Assembly: GCF_013318015.2 (NCBI RefSeq)
Contig: NZ_CP115843.1
Location: forward strand, 496,001 to 560,000
Length of the DNA stretch: 64,000 bases
Direction: 5' to 3'
From: Agrobacterium tumefaciens
GTDB lineage: Bacteria; Pseudomonadota; Alphaproteobacteria; Rhizobiales; Rhizobiaceae
How positions within the stretch are numbered: the first letter of the stretch is position 1; each line of letters begins with the position of its first letter. Both the position numbers and the translations under genes were made by a program. Positions 16,189 through 23,763 of this stretch are shown one piece after another. Below the pieces are notes generated by a model that had not been told where the DNA came from, made no database searches, and saw only the letters and a list, made by a program, of their open reading frames with translations.

Positions 16189-17439
16189 TCAGCCCTTGAG
16201 CTTTGCTGCGTCGAGACCGTTGCTGGTGCAGAAAAGATTGCTTTCCGTCTCGCCATAGGCCGAATAGGGCAGCGGCTTGATCGGTGACGGGTAGGCGTTG
16301 ACGACCTTGCTTTGTCCATCCGGCTGCCATTGGCCGATACGCGGCGTCAGCCAGCAATGCAGGTTGTCGGGGTCGGTGGTCACCTTGCCGCCGGGCGCGT
16401 CATAGGTCTGGCCACGAATGCCGGCCCTGATAGCATCGGCGGACAGATCGCCGGATTTCTCCACTGCCTGCTTCCACAGGAATACCTGGAAATAGGCGGC
16501 CTCGAGCGAATGGTATGTCACTGCCTTCGGATCGTTGACGAAGGTCCTGAAGCGTTCGATGAAGCTCTTGTTGGCCGGCGTTTCGATCGACATAAAATAT
16601 GGAAATGATGTGTAGCTGCCCGCCGCATATTCGGCGCCCATGGCGGCGATCTCGATTTCGGAGGTCACTGTCGCGCAGATCGGGATGACCTCCTGCGAGA
16701 GGCCCTGGTTCTTGAACTCGCGGTAGAAGGCGATGATCGAGTCGCCAACCACGTTGGAAAGAACCACGTCGGCACCCGATTCTTTGATCTTGCTGACCAT
16801 GACAGCCCATTCGGAGTGTCCAAGTTCCAGATATTCGTCCGCCACCCATTCTGCGCCCGCCGCCTCGATCAGTTTCTTGGAAACCTTGGCCATCTCGCGC
16901 GGATAGACATAGTTGGAGCCAACGATGAAGAACTTCTTCTTGCCCAGTTTCTCGACAATCCAGGGAATGTAGTTGGAGAGCTGCTGGTTTGGAACGGCGC
17001 CGGAATAGACGACGTTGCGCGAGCACTCAAAGCCCTCATAGTGCGTCTGGTAGAACAGCATCGCGCCGCGCCGTTCGAAGATCGGCAGCACGGCCTTGCG
17101 GCTGGCAGAGGTGTGGCAGCCGAAGATGGTGGAAATCTTGTCCTTGAGGATCAGTTTCGATGCTTTTTCGCTGAAGGTCTTCGGATCGGAAGCGCCGTCT
17201 TCGACGACGACTTCCACTTGGCGGCCAAGAACGCCGCCGGCTGCGTTGATTTCGGCCACGGCCATCATGACACCGTTGGCGAGAAGCTTCTCGGCGACAG
17301 AAAGCCCGCCCGTCTGGGAGTAGAGCGCACCGACCTTGATAGCATCGGCTGCAAATGCCCGGCCGCCCAGCGCCGGCAAGGCGAGTGCGGCGGAAGCTGT
17401 GGCTGCGGTTTTCAGAAAGTCACGTCTGTTGAACACCAT
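16189..17439 (-). CDS. ABC transporter substrate-binding protein, UrtA/amide-binding type
   Basis: 416 aa. The N-terminus NRRDFLKTAATASAAL followed by LGGRAFA is a Tat-type signal peptide, so the protein is probably exported folded. The body is a Peripla_BP_5 receptor of the UrtA/FmdD/AmiC group: KVGALYSQTGGLSVAEK, the ligand-site region FGCHTSASRKAVLP, and HYEGFECSRNVVYSGAVPNQ. It shares its layout with the AmiC-like protein encoded upstream, so both probably recognise related amides. AGGGG lies just before ATG 17439, which is preferred over an in-frame ATG 13 codons earlier. It is preceded by an attenuator-like leader. Confidence 0.88.
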   Translation of the reverse strand: MVFNRRDFLKTAATASAALALPALGGRAFAADAIKVGALYSQTGGLSVAEKLLANGVMMAVAEINAAGGVLGRQVEVVVEDGASDPKTFSEKASKLILKDKISTIFGCHTSASRKAVLPIFERRGAMLFYQTHYEGFECSRNVVYSGAVPNQQLSNYIPWIVEKLGKKKFFIVGSNYVYPREMAKVSKKLIEAAGAEWVADEYLELGHSEWAVMVSKIKESGADVVLSNVVGDSIIAFYREFKNQGLSQEVIPICATVTSEIEIAAMGAEYAAGSYTSFPYFMSIETPANKSFIERFRTFVNDPKAVTYHSLEAAYFQVFLWKQAVEKSGDLSADAIRAGIRGQTYDAPGGKVTTDPDNLHCWLTPRIGQWQPDGQSKVVNAYPSPIKPLPYSAYGETESNLFCTSNGLDAAKLKG

Positions 17440-17549
17440 CTTGGTTCCCCTTTTTTTGATTGGCGCACGCGACGGCACTGCCCGGCTCTACGGCGAGGCT
17501 TTCATGCCGAAAAAATACTGGAAGGCCGACTTCACTGTCAGCAGATAAC

Positions 17550-17582
17550 AAAAAACCCGCGAGGCTTTTCACAGCCTGCGGG
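17550..17582 (-). terminator. Intrinsic terminator (attenuator) in the leader of the binding-protein gene
   Basis: Reading the minus strand, CCCGC then AGGCT pair with AGCCT and GCGGG around the loop GTGAAA, with one bulged C, followed by six T. It lies about 110 bases before the binding-protein start and 107 after the amiR stop, inside the operon. Placed directly after a gene for an ANTAR antiterminator, it is the natural target of that protein. This matches P. aeruginosa AmiR, which lets transcription pass a terminator when an amide is present. Confidence 0.8.
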
Positions 17583-17592
17583 CACCCTTGCC
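17581..17592 (-). promoter_or_regulatory. Candidate ANTAR-binding hexaloop hairpin overlapping the terminator
   Basis: On the minus strand GGC-AAGGGT-GCC forms a small hairpin with a six-base loop that has A at position 1 and G at position 4. These are the two conserved bases of ANTAR target loops. Its 3' arm uses the first bases of the terminator stem, so the two structures exclude each other. The stem is only 3 bp, though a flanking TGCG/CGCA can extend it past a bulge. A second hexaloop, usual in ANTAR targets, was not found. Confidence 0.4.
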
Positions 17593-17625
17593 ATCATCGC
17601 ATCACGGCTGCGCCGCGTGCAACAG

Positions 17626-17660
17626 CGGCACATGGCTTCGCGAAACGAAGGGATGTGCCG
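17626..17660 (-). other. Long hairpin just after amiR
   Basis: CGGCACAT (17626-17633) pairs with ATGTGCCG (17653-17660), and CTTCG (17636-17640) with CGAAG (17646-17650), across a symmetric GG/GG internal loop. A further inverted repeat GTGTTC-ATCTG-GAACAC lies at 17664-17680. Neither is followed by T-runs. They may fold as part of the regulatory leader or protect the amiC-amiR message end. Confidence 0.5.
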
Positions 17661-17688
17661 GAGGTGTTCATCTGGAACACATCAAAAA

Positions 17689-18297
17689 CTAATCATGTTT
17701 TTGGGAAGGGCGCAAGAGCTGTTCGGCGTTGATAATCGAATTGGCGATTTCATCGATTGGGACCCGCCGAGCCATCGCTTGCTCGCGCATTTCACGATAC
17801 GCCTCATTCTCGCTCGTGCCGCGATTGGCCATGAGAATGGCCTTTGCCCGGGCAAGCTTCTGGTCTCCCAAGACCTTGCGCTTATATTTACGGGCTTCCT
17901 TGACGAGCCTTTGGCGCTCAAGCCAGAGACTGCGCGCTATGGCGAGATTTGTCAGCAGGCCGAACGGTTTGATCGGTCTCTCGACAATGGCAAGCGCGCC
18001 GCTTTCCAGAACGATCTGCAATGTGGAGGGATTTTCGTAACCGACGATGGCGAGCATGGTCGGAGCGGGATTGGGGAGGCACTTCAGCAGGCGTTCGATT
18101 TCCGGTCGCGCCTCGTCTTCCATGGCAAGAAAGACGACATCCGTGCCGTGTGGCAACTCGGCAGGGACCGGCCAGAGGCAACTGACCGTACAACCGATAC
18201 GGCGCAGGTGATCAACGAGAAACTCTCCTTCGGATGTCCGGGGATGAATCACCAGAACCTTGAGGTCCCGCAAATCTCTGAGAAGGGCGAAAGACAT
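17689..18297 (-). CDS. amiR: ANTAR-domain RNA-binding antiterminator, AmiR-like
   Basis: 202 aa. The N-terminal half (about 1-120) looks like a receiver domain lacking the phosphorylated aspartate pocket (DVVFLAMEDE), as in P. aeruginosa AmiR. A charged helical linker follows (WLERQRLVKEARKYKRK). The C-terminal ANTAR domain (about 140-195) carries the diagnostic pattern RAKAILMANRGTSENEAYRE and the three-helix end. AmiR-type proteins are held by AmiC until an amide binds, then bind leader RNA and stop a terminator forming. It starts 12 bases after amiC, and the leader after it carries a terminator with a fitting hexaloop. Confidence 0.88.
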   Translation of the reverse strand: MSFALLRDLRDLKVLVIHPRTSEGEFLVDHLRRIGCTVSCLWPVPAELPHGTDVVFLAMEDEARPEIERLLKCLPNPAPTMLAIVGYENPSTLQIVLESGALAIVERPIKPFGLLTNLAIARSLWLERQRLVKEARKYKRKVLGDQKLARAKAILMANRGTSENEAYREMREQAMARRVPIDEIANSIINAEQLLRPSQKHD

Positions 18298-18309
18298 CGT
18301 CGCTCCTTC

Positions 18310-19461
18310 TCAGACCTGAACACGATGTGGGAACGGCTGCGTCAGATCCGGGCGATATTCTCGCATGAAGGGATCTGGCGCCACGCGCAGCGACGGGTCA
18401 TGGACGATGTCATAGCTGCCTTGCGCATTTACTTTTGCAACCCTTGGCCACAGATGGGTGTGGTTCGTCAGCCGGTCTATCTTCACAGCGCCCTGCGGAG
18501 CGTCGTACTCGACCTCGTAAAGGGCTGGAAGAAGCTGCTCCAGCCCGTCGCCACCGGCCCGCTGCAAAGCTCCCGCATAGAGATAGACCTGGAAATAGGC
18601 CGCTTCGGCCGGCGCGGTCGGCAGCATCTGCTGGCCGTATCGCTGTTGGTAAGCCAAGACGAAGGCACGCGCGCGAGGCGTATTCAGGGAGGCGAAAAAC
18701 GGGGCCGCGGTGATATGCCCCTCGGCCACTTCCGGCCGCATCCGGATCACGTCGGCCTCGCTTGTCGACTGACTGGCGATTGGCATCGTCGCTGAATCAA
18801 AACCCGCCTCTTTGAACGCCGTGTAGAAGGGAATGATACCGTCGCCGACGATTGTCGAATAGATGACATCCGGCCGTGCCGCGCGAATATGCCGGATGAT
18901 TTTGGCGACATCTTCGGGTTTTAGGTTGAGAGGAACATATATTTCGTCCAGCACCTGACCGCCCAGCTGAAGAAAGAGATCGCTGATCGTCCGGTTGGAT
19001 TCGTAAGGGTAGACGTAGTTCGAACCCACAAGGAAAACCCGCTTTCCATAATGCTTGGTGAGGAAGTCGACCAGCTGCACGGAGTTTTGGTTGGGTGCGG
19101 CCCCGGTGTAGATGCAGTGCCGAGAGTATTCAAACCCCTCATACAGTGTCGGATAGAATAGCAGGGCATCTCGAGCTTCGATGACGGGCAGTACGGCTTT
19201 GCGGGTGCTAGACATATGGCAACCGAAAACGACCCGGACCCGATCCTCGTCGCAAAGCTTGACCGCAAGTTCCTTATAGAGATTGGGCGTCGATTTAGGG
19301 TCATAGGCGACAGGCTCGATCATCCGGCCAAGGACGCCGCCAGCCGCATTGATTTCGTCAATCGCCAGCAAGGTCGCGAACCTCTGGGTTTTTTCGACGG
19401 CTCCGGTCACACCCGTCTCGGAGAACAGCACACCGACCCGCCAGCTTTCTGAATGCATCAT
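18310..19461 (-). CDS. amiC: AmiC-like amide sensor / negative regulator
   Basis: 383 aa, same Peripla_BP_5 fold as the transporter's binding protein but with no signal peptide (it starts MMHSESWRVGVLFSETGVTG), so it is cytoplasmic. Family landmarks are VFGCHMSSTRKAVLPVIE (about 82-99), YEGFEYSRHCIYTGAAPNQN and GSNYVYPYESNRT. P. aeruginosa AmiC binds acetamide and sequesters AmiR. Here amiC leads directly into amiR, the same gene pairing. The start is preceded by GGTGG; a second ATG follows immediately. A terminator ends about 9 bases before the start, so amiC itself appears to be attenuated. Confidence 0.87.
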   Translation of the reverse strand: MMHSESWRVGVLFSETGVTGAVEKTQRFATLLAIDEINAAGGVLGRMIEPVAYDPKSTPNLYKELAVKLCDEDRVRVVFGCHMSSTRKAVLPVIEARDALLFYPTLYEGFEYSRHCIYTGAAPNQNSVQLVDFLTKHYGKRVFLVGSNYVYPYESNRTISDLFLQLGGQVLDEIYVPLNLKPEDVAKIIRHIRAARPDVIYSTIVGDGIIPFYTAFKEAGFDSATMPIASQSTSEADVIRMRPEVAEGHITAAPFFASLNTPRARAFVLAYQQRYGQQMLPTAPAEAAYFQVYLYAGALQRAGGDGLEQLLPALYEVEYDAPQGAVKIDRLTNHTHLWPRVAKVNAQGSYDIVHDPSLRVAPDPFMREYRPDLTQPFPHRVQV

Positions 19462-19469
19462 CGCCCACC

Positions 19470-19509
19470 AAAAAATAAAAAAGCTCCCGCCCGTTTCCGG
19501 TCGAGAGCT
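19470..19509 (-). terminator. Intrinsic terminator (attenuator) in the leader before amiC
   Basis: On the minus strand AGCTCTCG pairs with CGGGAGCT (8 bp, one G-T), enclosing a second small stem CCG-GAAA-CGG, followed by T-rich TTTTTTATTTTTT. It lies only 9-50 bases before the amiC start with no gene upstream on that strand for hundreds of bases, so it works as a leader attenuator and not as the end of another operon. Confidence 0.8.
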
Positions 19510-19518
19510 ACCCTGCTC
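19505..19518 (-). promoter_or_regulatory. Candidate ANTAR-binding hexaloop hairpin before amiC
   Basis: On the minus strand GAGC-AGGGTA-GCTC forms a 4-bp stem with a six-base loop having A at position 1 and G at position 4, the ANTAR signature. Its 3' arm (19505-19508) lies within the 5' arm of the terminator at 19502-19509, so formation of one blocks the other. The loop resembles that in the second leader (AAGGGT). A partner hexaloop upstream was not found. Confidence 0.45.
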
Positions 19519-19831
19519 ATGGAATATCAGCGGCCCGTTGAAGCCTGCAAAACGATGATGTCAGTTTCCTTGTCCGGTGGCAACATAGAGGAGAGCTGAA
19601 AACACTCGCAAATCTAAAATCATGGGATCAAAATTCTTCCGCGTGTTCGCCTGAGCATCGAGAATACGCACACACCCTCTTTGCTCCACCGAGCGATGTC
19701 TAACTACCCTTCATCCGCGCGGCGCTATTCGGTAGCCTGGATGGAACGCGATATGGACATCGGTTCCACCGCCAAGTCGGCTTCGACAGCGGCGGCCAAC
19801 ACCACATTGCTGAGCTGTAACCGGAGGCAAT
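19519..19831. other. Promoter region of the Ami-type operon, no supported gene
   Basis: This stretch of about 310 bases should contain the minus-strand promoter of the amiC operon. No sigma-54 or clear sigma-70 pair could be assigned by eye. A 73-codon plus-strand frame at 19681-19902 is not supported, because it overlaps the next gene and has no recognisable motif. Confidence 0.4.
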
Positions 19832-20305
19832 TTATGTCTCAGCTGGATCTTCGATCGCCTTCGCAAGGCGTTCAAGTTCGACGGAGTAGCAAAAAAAACT
19901 GAACAGTACCAACAGGATCAAAGCCCCCTGCAGAACCGTGTGACCAAGCGGAGGCAGCGTGTTGGATTCCGGCAAGTGTCGAAAGAAGATCGTTGAGAAC
20001 AAGACGCCTCCGAACAGGAAGGCCAGGCGTGCGGCAAACGATAAGAGGTGAGATACGAATATGGAGTGGAACGGTGCGCGGACCTCGACCCAACGCATTC
20101 TTGTCCAGTAGCTTGCCTGTAAAAGCAGCGCAACCGCAAGGATTGTGAGCAATGTCGACACGGGCACTTGTTGGCGTTCGCCAAGATGGGTGACGACGGC
20201 GTAAAAGATCGGGAAGATAACCCGGAGCAGGAATGCGACCGCCAGGGACTGGAGCACGATGAGTGATCCGTAAGCGAGAGCATTTTTCCTTCGATCAGTC
20301 ATCAT
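19832..20305 (-). CDS. Hypothetical four-helix inner-membrane protein
   Basis: 157 aa, family not recognised. Four hydrophobic stretches are visible at about residues 12-30, 45-62, 83-102 and 118-138, with short polar loops and an acidic C-terminal tail. ATG 20305 is preferred because GAAGGG lies 8 bases before it; an ATG two codons upstream would sit on top of that site. It follows the marC-like gene on the same strand after about 43 bases and may be co-transcribed with it. Confidence 0.6.
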   Translation of the reverse strand: MMTDRRKNALAYGSLIVLQSLAVAFLLRVIFPIFYAVVTHLGERQQVPVSTLLTILAVALLLQASYWTRMRWVEVRAPFHSIFVSHLLSFAARLAFLFGGVLFSTIFFRHLPESNTLPPLGHTVLQGALILLVLFSFFCYSVELERLAKAIEDPAET

Positions 20306-20348
20306 GCGCATTCCCTTCGAGCCGCCTGGAGAGGCTGCGCCCTATGGG

Positions 20349-20996
20349 TCAATGGCCCACCGCCGGCGCAATGATCCCTAGACGCCCTAGCCCACTGACA
20401 ATCAGCTGGACTGCGACAGCGGTCAGCAAAATCCCGAACACGACCTCTGAGACGACCATGCTCGCTGGCTTCATGTGTTTGGACAGCTTGTCGGTATTGG
20501 TAAAAACGACATAGTCGAAAGCAGCGACAATCAGGATCAGAACAGCGACAACTACCGCGCTGGCGACTGAGACAACTTCGCCAGACGCCAGGATTATGAC
20601 GGTTATGCCGACGGGGTTGAGCAAATAGGGAACCGCAAGCGGGAACACTGCGAGTTTGTCCGGATCGATCGGATCGGCAAGCTCGTCATGCGGCTTTTCC
20701 GTCGGTCCGGATGCCATCTTGATCGCTATGAGCGCAAGGATGATGCCACCTGCCACAGCGACGGCGCCGCCGGTTATGTGGAGAAGTCGCATCAGAAGCG
20801 CGCCGGTCGCAAAGAGGATCAGTGCTGTGACGAGTGCTGTCAGTACCATCTGGCGGCCGATGCGCACTTTGGTCGCGGTGTCGAAACTATGGGTTTTCTC
20901 AAGAAACGGCACGAGGGCAATTTTTGGACCCATGCCGATCAAAAGCAAAAGAAGAAGCTTTCCGACAAGCGTGGCGTCGATGGTGTTGAAGTCCAT
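20349..20996 (-). CDS. MarC family integral membrane protein
   Basis: 215 aa. It has about six hydrophobic segments and the MarC/UPF0056 pattern: GMGPKIALVPFLEKT near residues 22-36, GGIILALIAIKM and FPLAVPYLLNPVGIT. MarC proteins lie in the inner membrane; their role is unsettled, and an early link to antibiotic resistance was not upheld. ATG 20996 has AAGGGGA in front of it. The longer upstream frame has no family similarity and overlaps the secreted-protein gene. Confidence 0.85.
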   Translation of the reverse strand: MDFNTIDATLVGKLLLLLLIGMGPKIALVPFLEKTHSFDTATKVRIGRQMVLTALVTALILFATGALLMRLLHITGGAVAVAGGIILALIAIKMASGPTEKPHDELADPIDPDKLAVFPLAVPYLLNPVGITVIILASGEVVSVASAVVVAVLILIVAAFDYVVFTNTDKLSKHMKPASMVVSEVVFGILLTAVAVQLIVSGLGRLGIIAPAVGH

Positions 20997-21061
20997 GGAA
21001 GATCCCCTTCGTTGATGATCTGCGCGTGCGCGAGCAGCATGATTGTCCCAGCCAAGCAGTT

Positions 21062-21493
21062 TCAGTGCGGGCAAACGTCCCAGAAGCCGGTCGTTTTGGC
21101 CGGAGACGTGTAATACCAGCACTGGCCGGGCTGCGGCGGTGTACCAGCCAGTGCGACAGCTGCTGCACCGGTGACGACGCCAATGGCTGCGCCTGCAGCT
21201 ATCGCGGCGCCCGGCCGCCAGTAGCGGCGGGGAGCAACAACGACAACGCCGCGCCGCGCTGGCCGGTAGGCCGGGGCCGCAGGCCGATGGGCAGGGCGAT
21301 ATGCGGGTGCATGACGACGTCCGGCAGCAGCGCAACCGCGCGGTCCGCACGCCGCCACACCGCAGCCTCGGGGGCCGCAGGCTGCAGCCCCACGACGGGC
21401 TTCAGCGGTCGAGGGTAAAAGAACCGGTATGCTGATCAGCATCAGCACGGCGATCAGGCTGAGTAGGTGTGATACGATTTTTGAGGTTTTCAT
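21062..21493 (-). CDS. Small secreted protein with ACGPRGC and PAYRPA repeats
   Basis: 143 aa, family not recognised. The N-terminus is a signal peptide (KTSKIVSHLLSLIAVLMLI ending near TAEA). The mature part begins with two copies of AACGPRGC, followed by two PAYRPA-type repeats rich in Arg, Pro and Ala. A glycine/alanine-rich hydrophobic stretch follows (about 98-120), then a short tail with two more Cys (QCWYY, WDVCPH). AAGGAGG lies 7 bases before ATG 21493. It is small, basic and cysteine-bearing, and probably periplasmic or surface-linked. Confidence 0.75.
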   Translation of the reverse strand: MKTSKIVSHLLSLIAVLMLISIPVLLPSTAEARRGAAACGPRGCGVAACGPRGCAAAGRRHAPAYRPAHRPAAPAYRPARRGVVVVAPRRYWRPGAAIAAGAAIGVVTGAAAVALAGTPPQPGQCWYYTSPAKTTGFWDVCPH

Positions 21494-21545
21494 TTCATAT
21501 CCTCCTTGTGATCTTTGATGGCGTTTCGCCTGGTTCACTTCGTGA

Positions 21546-23711
21546 TCAAGCTGGCCCGGGCACGGTCACGGCGTTGTGTTTTGCCAGCGCCTGTTGGGCA
21601 GCGGCAGCAAGACCCTCTTCCTTTCCGCCTGCGACTTGCACGGTCGGAACGGCGATCTTGATGCCTTGGGCGTTGAATGCTTCCCGCAGCATTGCATAAG
21701 CTCTGCGACGGATGGCCGATTGCAGTTGGGTAGGTTTCAACGTCATCCCAAAGCTCAATTTTATTCCAATGTCTGTGATCTCTTCGACGCCTTTCATTTT
21801 GAGGTTCTCAATAATGAACGGCTGGAATTCGGGGTCATCGTACAGGGCTTTGCCCACGGCTTTGGTGATTGCCTTGACCTGGGCGACGTCGGATTCGTAG
21901 GACACGGACAGCAGGAATTTGACCACTGACCAGTCGCGGCTCATGTTCTGGACGGCACCCAGTTCACTGAATGGGACGATGAATATCGGGCCCCTGTGGT
22001 GCCTAAGCTTGACCGAGCGGAGACTGAACGCCTCGACGGTTCCTTTGTAACTGCCGCTCTGAATGTATTCACCAATCCGGAATGCATCGTCGAGTAGATA
22101 GAACATGCCGCTGATGATGTCCTTGACGACGGTCTGCGCACCAAAGCCAATGGCGACGCCTACGACGCCAGCACCGGCGATCAATGGTCCGATCTCGATT
22201 CCGAGTGAAGACAGGGCCATCATGATCGCAATCGCTGCAAAAAGGATCATGACGAAGTTGCGCAGGATCGGTAGAAGAGTTCTCAAACGGGTACGCCGCC
22301 GCTCCCGCTCGCTTCCAATCTCAAGCGCGGCTTCCGTGTCTCCCATTTTCCGATCGATCAGCACTTTAACGACATTCCATGCCAGATCGACGACGAGGAG
22401 AATGATGCCGGCGCTTAGCACTCCACGTAAGAGCCGTAGCGCGGGTGAATCCTGCATCGTCATCTCGGTCAGTCGAACGTCCATGACATCGGCGAGGAAG
22501 AGGATGGCTGCAACGATCAGGGCTGCCCTTATCCCACGCTCGACGACAACCGAAACCACTGTGACACGTTTATGACCATCCTCTTCAGCGCCGGAGCGGC
22601 GCAGAATGTTGTTTATAGATGCTTTGGTAAGAACGATCGCGCCTGGCAATGCGGCGCAGACGACCATAATCCAGAAAAGCGTCGTCGCGCCCGCCACCCA
22701 GAGCAACCAGATACCGGTTAAATAGGCAGTCCAAAGCCAGTTGCGACCATTCAATCCAATCCGGCTGCCCTGTAACGTGGAGGAATGAGGCGGGCGTCGC
22801 CATATGGCCTCGATAGCAATGCCGAGAAGAATGAAACCCAGGAAGTAGGCCGCGAGCTGCCGCGCCGGGATCGATAGGCCAAGCGTACCGAGAAGCCGAA
22901 TGGTCACCCAGCCAAAGGCGTACCAACCCACGAGATAGCTCAGTCGTTTTGCCCAGTGACCTGCCGTCTCGTCAGAGATCGGAACCACGCGGAAACGGCC
23001 TTTCTCGTTCGAGCGTGGCGCCAAAAACACATCCAGTACTGCGCTGGCGAGGCGGTAAATGACGACAGCGAACAGGAAGCCGACGACGATTTCCCTAACG
23101 ATCGGTGGCCACTCAAAAAGCAGGAAGAAACCGATGCTGCCCAGCCCGAACGACAGCACGTAAAAAGCCGCCCAGAGCAGCCGGGCGGTTATGGCAATAA
23201 TCCTGTGCCAAACGGTCGTGAACGAGGCTTCCGCCATCCATGACCGCCAGCCAGCACTGATCCACCAAAATGCCCATTGAGCGGCAAGTCCTGCGACAAC
23301 AAACGCGACCACCAGCACGATGGGCCGGGTCCCGCCAATCGTCTTGATGTCCTGCTCAAGTAAAGCGGCGCCACGCATTGCTTCGGACGGAAAAGAATGT
23401 GCAGCGTCGACCATTGCGGCGGCATGGGCGCGGAAACGCATTGTCGATGCGGCAAACGAGGGACCCGCCTCTGCGCTGGTCGAAGGCGGCGCTTCAGGAT
23501 TCGCTCCACGAGCGACGTGCTGCAACCATTTCTGAACATCGGGATCCGACATTAGGGTGATGAAGTGCTGGACATTGGGTGGTTGTTCCGCCGGAGCGGG
23601 CGCGTCAGGCATTTGCGCTGCTACGGCTGAGATGCCAACGAAAAGGATGAGCATCGCCGCAATAGACGTGCGAGATATTTTCATCAGCAAAAATTTCAGG
23701 CGCATTACCAT
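21546..23711 (-). CDS. Large MscS family mechanosensitive channel
   Basis: 721 aa, against about 286 for E. coli MscS. It has a signal peptide (TSIAAMLILFVGISAVAA), a periplasmic region of about 120 residues, then many membrane segments. The C-terminal MscS core has the pore helix with its Gly/Ala pattern, GAGVVGVAIGFGAQTVVKDI, and the beta domain RIGEYIQSGSYKGTVEAFSL. Such channels release solutes during hypo-osmotic shock. ATG 23711 is preferred, as AGGGA lies just before it and the signal peptide follows. The longer frame to 23909 overlaps the next gene. Confidence 0.87.
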   Translation of the reverse strand: MVMRLKFLLMKISRTSIAAMLILFVGISAVAAQMPDAPAPAEQPPNVQHFITLMSDPDVQKWLQHVARGANPEAPPSTSAEAGPSFAASTMRFRAHAAAMVDAAHSFPSEAMRGAALLEQDIKTIGGTRPIVLVVAFVVAGLAAQWAFWWISAGWRSWMAEASFTTVWHRIIAITARLLWAAFYVLSFGLGSIGFFLLFEWPPIVREIVVGFLFAVVIYRLASAVLDVFLAPRSNEKGRFRVVPISDETAGHWAKRLSYLVGWYAFGWVTIRLLGTLGLSIPARQLAAYFLGFILLGIAIEAIWRRPPHSSTLQGSRIGLNGRNWLWTAYLTGIWLLWVAGATTLFWIMVVCAALPGAIVLTKASINNILRRSGAEEDGHKRVTVVSVVVERGIRAALIVAAILFLADVMDVRLTEMTMQDSPALRLLRGVLSAGIILLVVDLAWNVVKVLIDRKMGDTEAALEIGSERERRRTRLRTLLPILRNFVMILFAAIAIMMALSSLGIEIGPLIAGAGVVGVAIGFGAQTVVKDIISGMFYLLDDAFRIGEYIQSGSYKGTVEAFSLRSVKLRHHRGPIFIVPFSELGAVQNMSRDWSVVKFLLSVSYESDVAQVKAITKAVGKALYDDPEFQPFIIENLKMKGVEEITDIGIKLSFGMTLKPTQLQSAIRRRAYAMLREAFNAQGIKIAVPTVQVAGGKEEGLAAAAQQALAKHNAVTVPGPA

Positions 23712-23763
23712 TGTCTGTCCCTGTTGTGGTACCTCGGCGCCCTTCCGAAGGACGCTCGACCCG

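Noticed and set aside
19519..19700. Sigma-54 promoter for the Ami-type operon
   Set aside because: No GG-N10-GC pair matching TGGCAC-N5-TTGCA was found on the minus strand.
19681..19902. Plus-strand frame of 73 codons
   Set aside because: It overlaps the end of the membrane-protein gene on the other strand, lacks motifs and a ribosome site, and lies in a likely promoter region.
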